Of a stretch of DNA of 63,817 nt, positions 1 through 9,918 are shown in pieces. Location: assembly GCF_014145225.1 (NCBI RefSeq), contig NZ_JABVCQ010000018.1, positions 1 to 63,817 of the forward strand. Reading direction: 5' to 3'. Every line of letters starts with the position of its first letter. Position 1 is the first letter of the stretch. The notes below the pieces were generated by a model. It saw nothing but the letters and a program-made list of their open reading frames with translations. It was not told the DNA's origin and did no database searches. The DNA is from Thiospirillum jenense. Lineage in GTDB: Bacteria; Pseudomonadota; Gammaproteobacteria; Chromatiales; Chromatiaceae. Made by a program: the position numbers and the translations under genes.

Positions 1-2
1 TT

Positions 3-107
3 ACCGAAATTGAGTTCGACGATGGTTTCTGGGAGGTTGATCTTTACAAGAATGGAAAAAAGACCAAGTTGATTATTAACCCCATGACTGGGGAAATAAA
101 GTCATAA
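3..107 (+). CDS. C-terminal end of a PepSY-like domain protein (5' end outside window)
   Basis: An open frame enters from the window edge and stops at TAA 105-107. Its 34 residues contain the pattern FDDGFWEVDLYKNGKK followed by NPMTGEIKS. This is the usual end of a PepSY domain, where a beta strand pair is followed by a D/N-P-x-T-G turn. PepSY domains are found in periplasmic or secreted proteins and in peptidase propeptides. Only the tail is visible, so the full architecture and start are unknown. Confidence 0.6.
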   Translation, partial: TEIEFDDGFWEVDLYKNGKKTKLIINPMTGEIKS

Positions 108-299
108 AGTGATTGAGCGATTTTGCCTAATAAACAACTGGTGCCGACGGCTTGACCGCAATGTAGTTTAGCCGTTAAGCAAAAAAACATAATGCAGATT
201 CAATACGAAATGCAGCCGCTTTGAAACAACGGTAGTGTTAAAGTTTATAGGGTATTATAAAAGTAATTTGTAACTACTCAACCCTCAAATACGAGTCTG

Positions 300-461
300 A
301 ATTGCTCAAATGGATTGAGTTTTCGCAACAAATAAGTTTCCCAAGCAGAACGAATCACCTAAAACGCCCGCGCACCCGCTTGAGCACAAAAATTACCAAT
401 CACTTTTAACTTCACTTTAGCCAGTCGCATCATACGTTTGGCTAGGTTATTAGCGAATGGC
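300..461 (-). pseudogene. Decayed IS66-family transposase, C-terminal fragment
   Basis: Reading the minus strand downward from about 461 gives VPFANNLAKRMMRLAKVK, then KVIGNFCAQAGARAF, a TAG stop, then VIRSAWETYLLRKLNPFEQF. This matches the conserved end of IS66 TnpC transposases (a DNN/NNxAERxxR block, KVxxKxSGxF, AxxFAxIRSxxxTxRK). The in-frame stop, the missing upstream catalytic part and the lack of IS ends show it is a relic. The rest of 108-687 holds no convincing gene. A 74-codon open frame at 438-662 on the plus strand has no recognisable features and overlaps the relic. Confidence 0.6.
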
Positions 462-687
462 ACCCGCCAATATGCTGAATTGACTATATCCGTGCCAAAG
501 CATCTCAATTCTATACAAAGAATCAAAAAAACGCTGCCACAATTAGCATTAGAACGCCTGTCTGTTAAGCAAAATATTTCTGGATTAAAGCGATTTATTA
601 TTTTTTCAAAGCGGCTTTTATTTGTGCGGAACTATGAAATTTTTATCCAGCTAACTAGCTAATTTTTTGAGTTAAAACAACCCTATT

Positions 688-1008
688 ATGAACTGGTTCA
701 TTCTAATCATCGCCGGTCTATTTGAAATTGGCTGGGCAATTGGGCTTAAATACACCGAAGGTTTCACTCGGTTGTGGCCGACCATTGGCACACTACTTTC
801 AATGAGTATGAGCTTTATTCTACTCGGCGTTGCCATGAAATCATTACCGGTCGGAACAGCGTATGCGGTATGGGTTGGCGTGGGCGCAGTGGGAACGGCC
901 GTCCTTGGAATGATTCTAATGGGCGAGGCGGCCAGTCTTTTGCGGATAATCAGTTTGGGATTAATTATTACGGGCATTGTGGGATTAAAATTGACCACAT
1001 CAGTCTAA
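688..1008 (+). CDS. gdx: SMR-family transporter, SugE/Gdx (guanidinium exporter) type
   Basis: A 106-residue protein with four hydrophobic helices, the normal size for a small multidrug resistance protein. It begins [20 protein letters not shown], with the essential membrane glutamate at residue 13, and carries the SugE-type block [20 protein letters not shown]. Members of this branch export guanidinium in exchange for protons at the inner membrane and work as dual-topology dimers. The gene stands alone, with an IS66 relic upstream. I saw no clear guanidine riboswitch in its leader. The symbol sugE is the older name; the substrate is inferred from family resemblance. Confidence 0.85.
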   Translation: MNWFILIIAGLFEIGWAIGLKYTEGFTRLWPTIGTLLSMSMSFILLGVAMKSLPVGTAYAVWVGVGAVGTAVLGMILMGEAASLLRIISLGLIITGIVGLKLTTSV

Positions 1009-1066
1009 TCAACCACTCAAGCGGTGTTGATTAATCCCGATCTGAGTTGTGTTAATGCAAATATGA

Positions 1067-1852
1067 CTAGACTGCCGAATTAAAAAACGCCGCTTCTTCA
1101 GCGCGCAAAGTCAATACGTCATAACCATTAGGCGTCACTAAAATCGTATGCTCGCATTGCGCCGACAAACTGCGATCTTTGGTCACTACCGTCCAGCCAT
1201 CGGGTAATAATTTAATAAACCGCTTACCGGCATTCACCATTGGTTCAATGGTAAAACACATGCCCGCCGCTAATGCCAATCCATCACCGCGTTTGCCATA
1301 ATGCAACACCTGCGGGTCTTCATGGAACGCTCGTCCAATACCATGCCCACAGTATTCTTGTACAATTGAAAAACGTTGAGTTTCAGCGACAGTTTGAATT
1401 GCATGGCCAATATCGCCTAAGGTCGTGCCGGGGCGCACCTGCGTAATACCCGCCCAGAGCGCCTGCTGTGTCACGTTAATTAAACGCTGCGCTAAAACTG
1501 ACACGTCGCCAACGGTGAACATTTTACTGGTATCACCGTGATAACCATCTTTAATCACCGTGACATCAATATTCAGGATGTCACCTTTTTTTAATTGTTT
1601 AGTGCCGGGAATACCATGACACACCTGATTATTAACTGACGTGCAAATGGATTTAGGAAAACCGCGATAATGCAGCGGGGCAGGAATAGCGCGCTGTTTG
1701 CGGGTAATATAATCGTGGCAAATGTAGTCCAATTCGTCGGTGGTAATACCGACTACGACATAGGGGCTAATCATTTCTAATACGTCGGCAGCCAGGCGAC
1801 CGGCGACCCGCATTTTGGCAATTTCAGCTGCTGTTTTAATTGAAACACTCAT
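1067..1852 (-). CDS. map: Type I methionine aminopeptidase
   Basis: A 261-residue protein of the MetAP type Ia size, which removes the N-terminal methionine from new proteins in the cytoplasm. The five metal ligands are visible in order: the Asp of NIDVTV, the Asp of HGDTSK, the His of GHGIGRAFHEDP, the Glu of FTIEPMV and the Glu of QCEHTI. It is divergent from rpsB, the standard gammaproteobacterial arrangement, and shares the 1853-2371 spacer with it. The ATG start precedes MSVSIKTAAEIAKMR, a normal family N-terminus. Confidence 0.97.
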   Translation of the reverse strand: MSVSIKTAAEIAKMRVAGRLAADVLEMISPYVVVGITTDELDYICHDYITRKQRAIPAPLHYRGFPKSICTSVNNQVCHGIPGTKQLKKGDILNIDVTVIKDGYHGDTSKMFTVGDVSVLAQRLINVTQQALWAGITQVRPGTTLGDIGHAIQTVAETQRFSIVQEYCGHGIGRAFHEDPQVLHYGKRGDGLALAAGMCFTIEPMVNAGKRFIKLLPDGWTVVTKDRSLSAQCEHTILVTPNGYDVLTLRAEEAAFFNSAV

Positions 1853-2236
1853 TGGATTGACGGGTTAACCTCATAGCATTTTGGCAGAAGAATTTACGAC
1901 TAAAAACCCTCGGCGTATTTTTTGATAAGATCATCCTGTTTTGTGCCGCGCTGGTTAAAAAAATGGTGACGAAATGGTATTGAACATGATAACCATGCGC
2001 CGTGATCGAGGGCGCCGTTATTGGGTAATCCATTGCCCATTGTGATCGCAACATGTTATAAAACGTGCCGTACTGCCGCAAATGTCGCGTCACTCGCCCA
2101 TTGCGTCAGTCATCGCCCCAGTATCATCAATCCTGAATGATTGACCACGTTGTCACAATTTTGGTGTTAAATGTGGCATATTGCGTCGTTCTTGGCGCAA
2201 TTGTCGGCAATTTTGATGCACTGGGAGCGTCGTTGT

Positions 2237-2320
2237 CGTGACTGGATAGTCTAGTCACGTTGTTGAAATCACACCACACACCAACCGACACTGCGACGCG
2301 GGGTGCCTGTCTGCGACAGG
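2237..2320 (+). promoter_or_regulatory. Structured rpsB leader (two hairpins), candidate S2 autoregulatory element
   Basis: Two stem-loops lie in the 519-base spacer between map and rpsB. The first, 2237-2259, pairs CGTGACTGG with CTAGTCACG (9 pairs including one G-T) around a 5-base loop. The second, 2306-2320, pairs CCTGTC with GACAGG around TGC. In enterobacteria the rpsB 5' leader is structured and S2 represses its own operon through it. Whether this leader binds S2 is inference. No other gene is evident in 1853-2371, and I could not place a convincing promoter. Confidence 0.4.
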
Positions 2321-2371
2321 TTGCGTTATGGGGTTGCGTGGAGGTCTAACCCAATTGAATTGGAGCGAATG

Positions 2372-3115
2372 ATGAGCGAAATAACCATGCGTGCGATGTT
2401 ACAAGCGGGCGTTCACTTTGGACACCAAACCCGCTATTGGAACCCAAAAATGGGGGCGTACATTTTTGGTCAGCGCAATAAGATTCATATTATTAACTTG
2501 GAAAGAACTTTGCCATTATATTTGGAAGCGACGAATTATCTGGGTAAATTAGCCTCTAATGGCGGCAAGGTATTATTTGTTGGTACGAAACGCGCTGCCC
2601 ATGATCCAGTCGCTGAACATGCGGCGCGCTGTGGAATGCCGTATGTCAATCATCGTTGGCTCGGCGGTATGTTGACTAATTTCCAAACGGTGCGCAAGTC
2701 TATTCAACGTCTCAAGGATTTGGAGGCGATGTTTGAAGATGGCTCAATTGAACGCTTCGGTAAAAAAGAGGCGCTCACGCTGCGGCGTGAATTGGATAAA
2801 CTCGAATTAAGTCTGGGCGGGATTAAACACATGTCGCATTTACCCGATGCGTTATTCGTGATTGATGTCGGCCATGAACGCATTGCCGTCAGTGAGGCGA
2901 ATAAATTGGCGATTCCAGTGGTCGGCGTGGTGGATACGAATAATGATCCCAGCGCAATTGATTATGTCGTGCCGGGCAATGATGATGCGATTCGCGCCGT
3001 CACCTTGTATTTAGAAGGCGCGGCGGATGCCATTCTCGATGGGCGTCAAACCGCCGCCGCCATGTCCGGCCGCCGTGATCCAGATGGGTTTGAAGCATTG
3101 GCGGATGCCGAATAA
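2372..3115 (+). CDS. rpsB: 30S ribosomal protein S2
   Basis: About 247 residues beginning [20 protein letters not shown], with [11 protein letters not shown] and the [11 protein letters not shown] block typical of S2, a 30S-subunit protein that joins late in assembly. The open frame extends upstream to a GTG at 2303, but homology starts at MSEIT. Of two adjacent ATGs (2369, 2372), the second sits 6 bases after GGAG (2362-2365) and is preferred. It heads the rpsB-tsf-pyrH-frr series; a 180-base gap separates it from tsf. Confidence 0.97.
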   Translation: MSEITMRAMLQAGVHFGHQTRYWNPKMGAYIFGQRNKIHIINLERTLPLYLEATNYLGKLASNGGKVLFVGTKRAAHDPVAEHAARCGMPYVNHRWLGGMLTNFQTVRKSIQRLKDLEAMFEDGSIERFGKKEALTLRRELDKLELSLGGIKHMSHLPDALFVIDVGHERIAVSEANKLAIPVVGVVDTNNDPSAIDYVVPGNDDAIRAVTLYLEGAADAILDGRQTAAAMSGRRDPDGFEALADAE

Positions 3116-3296
3116 CGCAATTGAATTATGCGCCATTGAATTCGTGGCATTTTTTTAATCGAGCGGTTGCAATTGGCGTTAATGATACTGCTGATGATAA
3201 TGCTTTTGTTTTAACGGGCGTGGCGGGTGAAGCCGCAATTGAATTGTGCAATTTGTGCAATGAACCACCCCCGCTTTATTTTAGGAATGAGTGATT

Positions 3297-4178
3297 ATGG
3301 CAATTACTGCCGGATTAGTGAAAGAATTACGCGAGCGCACCGGCGCTGGCATGATGGAATGTAAAGCTGCATTGGTGGAAACCAATGGCGATATTGAAGC
3401 GGCAATTGAAGCGATGCGCAAATCGGGTCAAGCCAAAGCGGCGAAAAAAGCTGGCCGCACCGCTGCTGATGGCGTAATTGCCGTGCGCGTGACGGCCGAC
3501 GGCAAGCGGGCGGTGCTGGTGGAAATCAACAGCGAGACCGATTTCGTCGCCAAAGACGCCAATTTCACCGCCTTTGCCAACACGGTCGCCGAGTGTGCGC
3601 TGGCGTGTGATGCGGCGGATGCCGAGGCGCTGGCGGTGCAGCCACTTGACTCGGGCATGACGGTTGACGCAGCGCGGGCGGCGTTGATTAGTAAAATCGG
3701 TGAAAATATCCAAGTCCGCCGCCTCGTGCGCTTCGATCAAGCCGAGGGCGTGTGTCATCATTACAGTCACGGCAACCGCATCGGCGTCGTGATTGAATTG
3801 GTCGGTGGCGACGCGGCGCTCGGGCGCGACGTGGCGATGCACATTGCCGCCAGCAATCCACTGTGTGTCAGCGCCGAGCAGGTGCCGGCCGAGTTGTTGG
3901 ATAAGGAACGCGAAATTTTCCGCGCTCAAGCAGCCGATAGCGGTAAACCCGCGTCCATTATGGAAAAAATGGTCGAAGGGCGCATTCGCAAATATTTGGA
4001 GGAAGTGACGCTGTTGGGGCAACATTTCGTCAAAAATCCCGATCAGACGGTGGCTGACCTGTTGAAACAGGCCGGCGCTCGCGTGGTGCGTTTTGCCCGA
4101 CTCGAAGTCGGCGAGGGCATTGCAAAAAAAACCGAGGATTTTGCTGCCGAAGTGCAGGCGCAAGCGCAAGGGCGTTAG
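3297..4178 (+). CDS. tsf: Elongation factor Ts
   Basis: A 293-residue EF-Ts, the nucleotide exchange factor that releases GDP from EF-Tu. The N-terminal UBA-like domain ([20 protein letters not shown]) and the TDFVAKD motif that contacts EF-Tu are both intact. ATG 3297 is chosen over an in-frame GTG at 3291 because AGGA lies at 3283-3286 and the protein then begins [11 protein letters not shown]. Codon use changes inside the gene: the first ~170 bases are AT-leaning, the middle strongly GC-rich. Confidence 0.97.
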   Translation: MAITAGLVKELRERTGAGMMECKAALVETNGDIEAAIEAMRKSGQAKAAKKAGRTAADGVIAVRVTADGKRAVLVEINSETDFVAKDANFTAFANTVAECALACDAADAEALAVQPLDSGMTVDAARAALISKIGENIQVRRLVRFDQAEGVCHHYSHGNRIGVVIELVGGDAALGRDVAMHIAASNPLCVSAEQVPAELLDKEREIFRAQAADSGKPASIMEKMVEGRIRKYLEEVTLLGQHFVKNPDQTVADLLKQAGARVVRFARLEVGEGIAKKTEDFAAEVQAQAQGR

Positions 4179-4186
4179 TAACTACC

Positions 4187-4903
4187 ATGACTACTCCGCA
4201 GTATCGGCGTATTTTGCTCAAACTCAGCGGCGAGGCGTTGCTGGGCGGTCAATCGCACGGCATTGATCCGCAGTTGCTCACCCGCCTGGCGCAGGAAATT
4301 GCGGATTTGACCGCGCAGCGGATGCAGGTGGCGGTGGTGATCGGCGGCGGAAATCTGTTTCGTGGCGCGGGGTTAGCGGCCGCGGGCATGAATCGCGTCA
4401 CCGCCGATCACATGGGCATGTTGGCGACGGTGATGAATGCGCTGGCGATGCAGGATGCGCTCGAACAGTGCGGAGTGGCAGCGCGGGTACTGTCGGCACT
4501 GCGCATGGAGCAGGTGTGTGAGGAGTACACCGCCCGCGGCGCCGTGCGGCATCTGGAACGCGGGCGGGTGACGTTATTTGCCGCTGGCACGGGCAATCCA
4601 TTTTTCACCACTGATTCGGCGGCGAGTTTGCGGGCGGCGGAGATTCGCGCTGATTTGTTAATTAAAGCAACTAAGGTGGATGGCATTTACGCGGCCGATC
4701 CAAAAGTACAGCCCGACGCGCATTTCTATTCCCAATTAACCTATGCGCAAGTGTTGCGGGATAATTTACAAGTGATGGACACGACCGCCGTGGTGTTATG
4801 CCGCGATCATCATATTCCCGTGCGCGTATTGAACATTTATCAACCCGGTGCGCTGGCGCGGGTGATTGCCGGTGAGGCGATTGGGTCTTTAATCACTGCG
4901 TAG
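4187..4903 (+). CDS. pyrH: UMP kinase
   Basis: A 238-residue amino-acid-kinase-fold enzyme that phosphorylates UMP to UDP in pyrimidine nucleotide synthesis. Diagnostic blocks are [57 protein letters not shown] and [13 protein letters not shown]. It starts 8 bases after tsf. The final third (from about 4640) switches from GC-rich to AT-leaning codons. Confidence 0.97.
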   Translation: MTTPQYRRILLKLSGEALLGGQSHGIDPQLLTRLAQEIADLTAQRMQVAVVIGGGNLFRGAGLAAAGMNRVTADHMGMLATVMNALAMQDALEQCGVAARVLSALRMEQVCEEYTARGAVRHLERGRVTLFAAGTGNPFFTTDSAASLRAAEIRADLLIKATKVDGIYAADPKVQPDAHFYSQLTYAQVLRDNLQVMDTTAVVLCRDHHIPVRVLNIYQPGALARVIAGEAIGSLITA

Positions 4904-5004
4904 AATGCGGTGAGCGATGAACCGCATCAATGAAGTTGCCGCGAATGATGCGGTTTTTAAGTTCACCGCATCCGACGGTGATTTGTCAACATGGATAATG
5001 AAAT

Positions 5005-5562
5005 ATGTTGGATGATATTAAAAAAACCACCACTGAACGAATGCGCAAGAGTGTTGAAGCACTCGGGCATGAATTGGCAAAAATCCGCACCGGCCGCGCT
5101 CATCCGGCGTTATTAGATCATGTGCGCGTCAATTATTATGGCAGTGAAGTGCCGATTAGTCAGGTCGCCAATGTTGCCGTTGAAGATGCCCGAACTTTAA
5201 CCGTCACGCCCTGGGAACGGAATATGGTGACGGTGGTCGAAAAGGCCATTATTCAATCGGATTTAGGCATTAACCCGAATACGGCCGGCACCGTGATTCG
5301 CGTTCCCATGCCGCAATTAACCGAAGAACGGCGGCGGGATTTACAACGCATTGCCCGTCACGAAGCCGAGCAGGCGCGGGTGGCGGTGCGCAATATTCGC
5401 CGTGATGCGAATCAAGAATTAAAAGAATTGGTCAAGGATAAAAAGATTTCAACGGATGATGAGCATCATGGCCAAGATGCGGTACAAAAATTGACCGATC
5501 AATTTATTAAAGAAATTGATCAGGTATTGGAACGCAAAGAAACGGATTTAATGGCAATTTAG
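5005..5562 (+). CDS. frr: Ribosome recycling factor
   Basis: A 185-residue protein, the exact family length. It splits post-termination 70S ribosomes together with EF-G. Conserved segments include [55 protein letters not shown] and the C-terminal [23 protein letters not shown]. It lies 101 bases after pyrH in the normal order. Confidence 0.97.
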   Translation: MLDDIKKTTTERMRKSVEALGHELAKIRTGRAHPALLDHVRVNYYGSEVPISQVANVAVEDARTLTVTPWERNMVTVVEKAIIQSDLGINPNTAGTVIRVPMPQLTEERRRDLQRIARHEAEQARVAVRNIRRDANQELKELVKDKKISTDDEHHGQDAVQKLTDQFIKEIDQVLERKETDLMAI

Positions 5563-5634
5563 CGCGTTATTCAATTGTCCAATGATTTTTAATTCACGCA
5601 CATTGCGCTGTCATTAATGAGCGGTAGGGAATGA

Positions 5635-6426
5635 ATGACTGCAACCGCCAACTCCGGAGCAATTGATCCGGTGCCCAATGCCACGCTCGACCCGCCGGCG
5701 GCGTTGCCATTGCATGTGGCAATTGTCATGGACGGCAATGGGCGGTGGGCGCGCCAGCGGGGGTTGCCGCGCACGGCGGGACATCGTGCCGGCGCAAAAG
5801 GTGTGCGGGCGGTGGTGGAAGAATGTATCCGTCTCGGCATTCCCGTGCTGACCATTTTTGCGTTCAGCAGCGAAAATTGGCGGCGGCCACCCAAAGAAGT
5901 CAGCGTGTTGCTGGAATTATTTATGACCACGTTGCGCAGCGAAATTCGCCGCATGGTCACGAACGAGGTGCGCTTGCGGGTGATCGGTGATTTGAGCGCG
6001 TTTTCCGCCAAATTGCAGTCGCAGGTCACCGATGCCCAGCAGATGACGCAACATAACCGCAAGTTGACGTTGCAGGTGGCGGCCAATTACGGCGGGCGCT
6101 GGGATATTGCGCAAGCGGTGCGGCAGTTGGGGCGGGAAATGCTGGCGGGGCAGTTGACGCCCGAGCAGATTGACGAGCGCGCCATTGCCGACCGCTTGGC
6201 GAGTGCCGATTTGCCCGATCCAGATTTGTTTATTCGCACCGGTGGCGAGCAGCGCCTGAGTAATTTTTTGCTGTGGCAGTGCGCCTACGCCGAGTTGTAT
6301 TTTTCTGACCTGATGTGGCCAGAATTCGACGCCACCGCCTTTAGTCACGCGCTCGCCGCTTTCGCTCGTCGTCAACGGCGCTTTGGTTTAACCAGCGAGC
6401 AGATCGCCGCCGCGCCCTCCAGCTAG
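5635..6426 (+). CDS. uppS: Undecaprenyl diphosphate synthase (cis-prenyltransferase)
   Basis: A 263-residue cytosolic enzyme that extends farnesyl diphosphate with IPP to make the C55 lipid carrier for peptidoglycan. The catalytic region reads VAIVMDGNGRWARQRG with the essential Asp and RWARQRGLPRTAGHRAG; FAFSSENWRRP and the substrate-binding RTGGEQRLSNFLLWQ and AYAELYF blocks follow. TAGGGA (5625-5630) precedes ATG 5635. The first ~25 residues are a proline/alanine-rich extension not needed for the fold. Confidence 0.96.
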   Translation: MTATANSGAIDPVPNATLDPPAALPLHVAIVMDGNGRWARQRGLPRTAGHRAGAKGVRAVVEECIRLGIPVLTIFAFSSENWRRPPKEVSVLLELFMTTLRSEIRRMVTNEVRLRVIGDLSAFSAKLQSQVTDAQQMTQHNRKLTLQVAANYGGRWDIAQAVRQLGREMLAGQLTPEQIDERAIADRLASADLPDPDLFIRTGGEQRLSNFLLWQCAYAELYFSDLMWPEFDATAFSHALAAFARRQRRFGLTSEQIAAAPSS

Positions 6427-6437
6427 GAAGTTTCACG

Positions 6438-7283
6438 ATTAAACCCGTCACGCCCCCCCGCACCGAATTGCAACAGCGTTGGCTGCTTGCGCTCATTCTT
6501 GGCAACAGCGTCATGGCGCTGGTGATTGTGCTGCCAACCACCGGCTTTGCCCTGCTACTGATGACGGTACTGGCGCTGGCGGCGTGGGAATGGGCGCCAC
6601 TGGTTGGTTTGACCACCACCAACGGGCGCTTGAGTTATCTGGCCAGCGTCGTCGCGGCGGTGATGTTGACGTGGTGGCTGATCCCGCCGAGTTGGTATTT
6701 GCCACTCCTGCTGCCAGTGGTGGCGTGGTGGTTGCTGCTGACCGTGACGCTGTTCAAGTTGCGCCACATTCAACCGATCAGCGGCGGCGTTGAACCCAAG
6801 TTGGCGCTCACCGGCATTGGGTTATTAACCGCGAGCTGGCTGGCGTTAATATTGCTCGACCAGCAGGGCAACCGCTGGCTGGTGCTATTTTTGATGCTAC
6901 TGGTGTGGTTTGCCGATTCCGCCGCGTACTTTGCCGGCCGCCGCTGGGGTCGCCGCAAACTCGCACCAGTGGTCAGTCCCGGCAAAACGCTGGCCGGCGT
7001 CGGCGGCGGCGTCGCCATCGCGGTACTGTGGAGCGGCGTTCTACTCATCGCGCTCTCCCCCGCCCCAGTGCACGCCATCGCCCTGAACGCCCTGTGCATT
7101 GTCACCGTTTTACTGTCCATCGTCGGCGATCTGTACGAAAGTTGGCTCAAACGGCGGCGCAGTGTGAAAGATGCCGGTACCCTGTTACCCGGCCACGGCG
7201 GCATGTTAGATCGCGTGGACAGCATGATCGCGGCCGCGCCACTCTTTGTCGTGGGATTTTTGTTACTGGAGAAATACTTATGA
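6438..7283 (+). CDS. cdsA: Phosphatidate cytidylyltransferase
   Basis: An inner-membrane enzyme making CDP-diacylglycerol for phospholipid synthesis. It has about eight hydrophobic helices, [30 protein letters not shown], and the C-terminal signature [18 protein letters not shown] followed by DRVDSM. The start is uncertain. No ATG or GTG is available at the N-terminus; a TTG at 6468 gives 271 residues but has only a C-run upstream. An ATT at 6438 lies 7 bases after AGGAAG (6425-6430) and gives 281 residues, so ATT is used here. The stop overlaps dxr by 4 bases (ATGA). Confidence 0.9.
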   Translation: MKPVTPPRTELQQRWLLALILGNSVMALVIVLPTTGFALLLMTVLALAAWEWAPLVGLTTTNGRLSYLASVVAAVMLTWWLIPPSWYLPLLLPVVAWWLLLTVTLFKLRHIQPISGGVEPKLALTGIGLLTASWLALILLDQQGNRWLVLFLMLLVWFADSAAYFAGRRWGRRKLAPVVSPGKTLAGVGGGVAIAVLWSGVLLIALSPAPVHAIALNALCIVTVLLSIVGDLYESWLKRRRSVKDAGTLLPGHGGMLDRVDSMIAAAPLFVVGFLLLEKYL

Positions 7284-8461
7284 TCGGCGTGGCGGTACTC
7301 GGTTCAACCGGCTCCATCGGTGTCAGTACGCTGGACGTGCTGGCGCGGCATCCTGACCGCTACCGCGTGGTGGCGTTGACAGCGCACAGCAACGTCGAGC
7401 GCATGGCGCAACAATGTCGCGCTGTCCAGCCGCAAGTGGCGGTGATGGTGGACGCAGCCGCCGCGGCCGCGTTGCGCGTGGCACTGGCGGACATGCCCAA
7501 CCCGCCGGAGATTTTGGCCGGAGCGGCGGCGTTGGAAACGGTCGCCGCGCTGCCGGAGGTGGAGTATTTAATGGCGGCAATTGTCGGCGCGGCGGGGTTA
7601 ATGTCCACGCTGGTGGCGGCGCGAGCGGGTAAACGGATTTTATTGGCGAATAAAGAAGCGCTGGTCGTGGCGGGTGCGTTGTTAATGCAAGCGGTGGCCG
7701 ATCACGGCGCTGAGTTATTACCGATTGATAGTGAACATAATGCGATTTTTCAATGCTTACCGGTGCAGCCGCAGCGGGATTTAACTCGCGCTGGTGTTGA
7801 GAAGATTTTATTAACCGCCTCGGGCGGGCCATTTCGGCACACGCCGGTTGCTGAATTAGAAGCCATTACCCCCGATCAAGCCTGCGCGCATCCGAATTGG
7901 AAAATGGGGCGGAAGATTTCGGTAGATTCGGCCACCATGATGAATAAAGGGCTGGAATTGATCGAAGCCTGCTGGTTATTTGCCACCACGCCCGACCGTG
8001 TGCAGGTGGTCATTCACCCGCAAAGCGTGATTCATTCAATGGTGCAATACTGCGATGGCTCGGTATTAGCGCAATTGGGCAATCCCGACATGCGCACACC
8101 CATTGCCCACGCATTGGCTTGGCCGGAGCGGATGACCTCGGGTGTTAAACCACTTGATTTATTCACTTGCGGCAATTTTACTTTTGAACCGCCCGCGCCG
8201 GAGCGGTTTCCGTGTTTAACATTGGCGTATCAAGCCGCGCAAACCGGTGGCACGGCGCCGGCGATTATGAATGCGGCAAATGAAATAGCTGTCGCGGCGT
8301 TTTTAGCCGAGCAAATTGGGTTCACAGCCATTAGTCGGGTGGTCGCGCATGTATTAGATCAATTGCCCGCCGCGCCCGTCACCGATTTAGATCAATTATT
8401 AGCAGTGGATGTGGCCGCCCGCGCTCGTGCCACGCAATTCATTACGACATTACAACGCTAA
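7280..8461 (+). CDS. dxr: 1-deoxy-D-xylulose 5-phosphate reductoisomerase
   Basis: A 393-residue NADPH enzyme for the second, committed step of the MEP isoprenoid pathway, converting DXP to MEP. Visible features are the nucleotide fold [29 protein letters not shown], the metal site [13 protein letters not shown], the flexible loop near [12 protein letters not shown] and [25 protein letters not shown]. The start is the ATGA overlapping the cdsA stop. Codon use is GC-rich to about 7640 and TTA/ATT-rich afterwards. Confidence 0.97.
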   Translation: MIGVAVLGSTGSIGVSTLDVLARHPDRYRVVALTAHSNVERMAQQCRAVQPQVAVMVDAAAAAALRVALADMPNPPEILAGAAALETVAALPEVEYLMAAIVGAAGLMSTLVAARAGKRILLANKEALVVAGALLMQAVADHGAELLPIDSEHNAIFQCLPVQPQRDLTRAGVEKILLTASGGPFRHTPVAELEAITPDQACAHPNWKMGRKISVDSATMMNKGLELIEACWLFATTPDRVQVVIHPQSVIHSMVQYCDGSVLAQLGNPDMRTPIAHALAWPERMTSGVKPLDLFTCGNFTFEPPAPERFPCLTLAYQAAQTGGTAPAIMNAANEIAVAAFLAEQIGFTAISRVVAHVLDQLPAAPVTDLDQLLAVDVAARARATQFITTLQR

Positions 8462-8465
8462 TACC

Positions 8466-9845
8466 ATGACACAACTATTGATTAGTATTGCCGCGTTTTT
8501 AATCGCCATTGGTATTTTAATTACCATTCACGAATTCGGCCATTTCTGGGTTGCGCGCCGGTTAGGTGTTAAAGTCATTCGGTTTTCCATTGGTTTTGGC
8601 CGCCCGCTATTCACCTGGCACCGCCCAAATGATCCAACCGAATACGTTTTATCAGCATTACCCTTTGGCGGTTATGTGGAAATGGTTGGCGAACGAGCGG
8701 ATGATGATAATCCCGTAGCACCGGAAGATTTACCCTTTGCATTCAATCGCCAAGCGGTGTGGAAACGCGCCGCAATTGTATTAGCCGGCCCGGTGTGCAA
8801 TTTATTATTTGCATTCATTGCGTATTGGTTAATTATCATGGCGGGCGAAGTTGGCACCCGCCCGGAAGTCGGGGTTGTGACACCCGCCTCGGTCGCGGCC
8901 ACGGCGGGATTTGTCCCGGGTGATGTGATCGTGCAAGTGGACGGCGCCGCGACGCCGACGTGGAGCGCGGTGTGGTTTGGCGTCCTCGAGGGCGCGTTGG
9001 ATGCCGAAGATTTGCCTGTGCAAGTGCGCACGGCTGACGGTCAAAACGTCACGCGCTACCTGCCCGGCAGTGCGCTGGCGCCGCTCGATCCGGGGCAAAA
9101 TGTGTTAGCTGCCATAGGGTTACGCTCGGTGCAACTGGAAGTACCGCCGGTGTTGGATGAGGTGAGCGCCGACCAACCCGCCGGTCAAGCCGGGCTGCGC
9201 TCGGGTGATCGGATTGCGGCAATTGATGGGCAGGCGGTGGCGAACTGGGAGGATTTGGTTGCTATTGTGCGGGTAAATGCGGAAAAATCGCTGCAATTTC
9301 AGGTGGAACGTGGCGCTGATACGGTGCAATTGACCATCACGCCGGCGGCTGCGACGGCGGAGGACGGCAGCAGGATTGGACGGATTGGCGCCGCGCCGGC
9401 GATCCCGACCGCACAATTGGAAGCCCAGCAAGTGTTGGTGCGGTTGGGTCCATTGGATGCCACTGTTGCAGCCGCGCAACGACTCACCGATGTATCGGTA
9501 TTAACGTTGCGAATTATTGGACGCATGTTCACTGGGCAAGCGTCATTAAAAAGTTTAAGCGGCCCAATTGGAATTGCCGACACCGCGGGTAAAACAGCCA
9601 CGCTTGGCATTGGGGCGTTTATTAACTTTTTGGCATTATTAAGTGTCAGTCTCGGCGTCTTAAATCTATTGCCGCTGCCTATGCTCGACGGTGGACATCT
9701 ATTCTGGTATTTGGGGTATGAACTCATTACGCGCCGCCCATTTCCAATCAACATTCAAGAACAGATGAATCGTGTTGGCACCGTGTTATTAATTAGTTTA
9801 ATGTCGCTGGCGCTGTATATGGACGTGGTAAGATTATTCGATTAA
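8466..9845 (+). CDS. rseP: RseP site-2 zinc metalloprotease
   Basis: A 459-residue inner-membrane protease that in the sigma-E pathway cleaves the anti-sigma factor after DegS. HEFGH is at residues 22-26 in the first helix. Two periplasmic PDZ regions follow (VAATAGFVPGDVIVQVDG and PAGQAGLRSGDRIAAIDG), and the second metal/active-site motif NLLPLPMLDGGHL is near the C-terminus. It begins 4 bases after dxr and precedes bamA, as in other gammaproteobacteria. No rseA/rseB is in the window. Confidence 0.96.
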   Translation: MTQLLISIAAFLIAIGILITIHEFGHFWVARRLGVKVIRFSIGFGRPLFTWHRPNDPTEYVLSALPFGGYVEMVGERADDDNPVAPEDLPFAFNRQAVWKRAAIVLAGPVCNLLFAFIAYWLIIMAGEVGTRPEVGVVTPASVAATAGFVPGDVIVQVDGAATPTWSAVWFGVLEGALDAEDLPVQVRTADGQNVTRYLPGSALAPLDPGQNVLAAIGLRSVQLEVPPVLDEVSADQPAGQAGLRSGDRIAAIDGQAVANWEDLVAIVRVNAEKSLQFQVERGADTVQLTITPAAATAEDGSRIGRIGAAPAIPTAQLEAQQVLVRLGPLDATVAAAQRLTDVSVLTLRIIGRMFTGQASLKSLSGPIGIADTAGKTATLGIGAFINFLALLSVSLGVLNLLPLPMLDGGHLFWYLGYELITRRPFPINIQEQMNRVGTVLLISLMSLALYMDVVRLFD

Positions 9846-9918
9846 TTAGTTAAATCACCGAATATTTACCTCACACTTTGATGGCATTTCATTATTAAAT
9901 TTGCGGGAGACGGGACGA

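Noticed and set aside
476-489. TGAATTGACTATAT, also found near 30411 and partly at 61500
   Set aside because: Too short and too few copies to call a repeat family; could be chance in AT-rich spacers.
438-662. 74-codon open frame upstream of gdx
   Set aside because: It overlaps the IS66 relic, lacks a Shine-Dalgarno and has no recognisable features.
3327-4169. 280-codon open frame antisense to tsf
   Set aside because: It is a shadow of a GC-rich gene. The protein is rich in H, R and F as expected for antisense reading, and tsf is certain.
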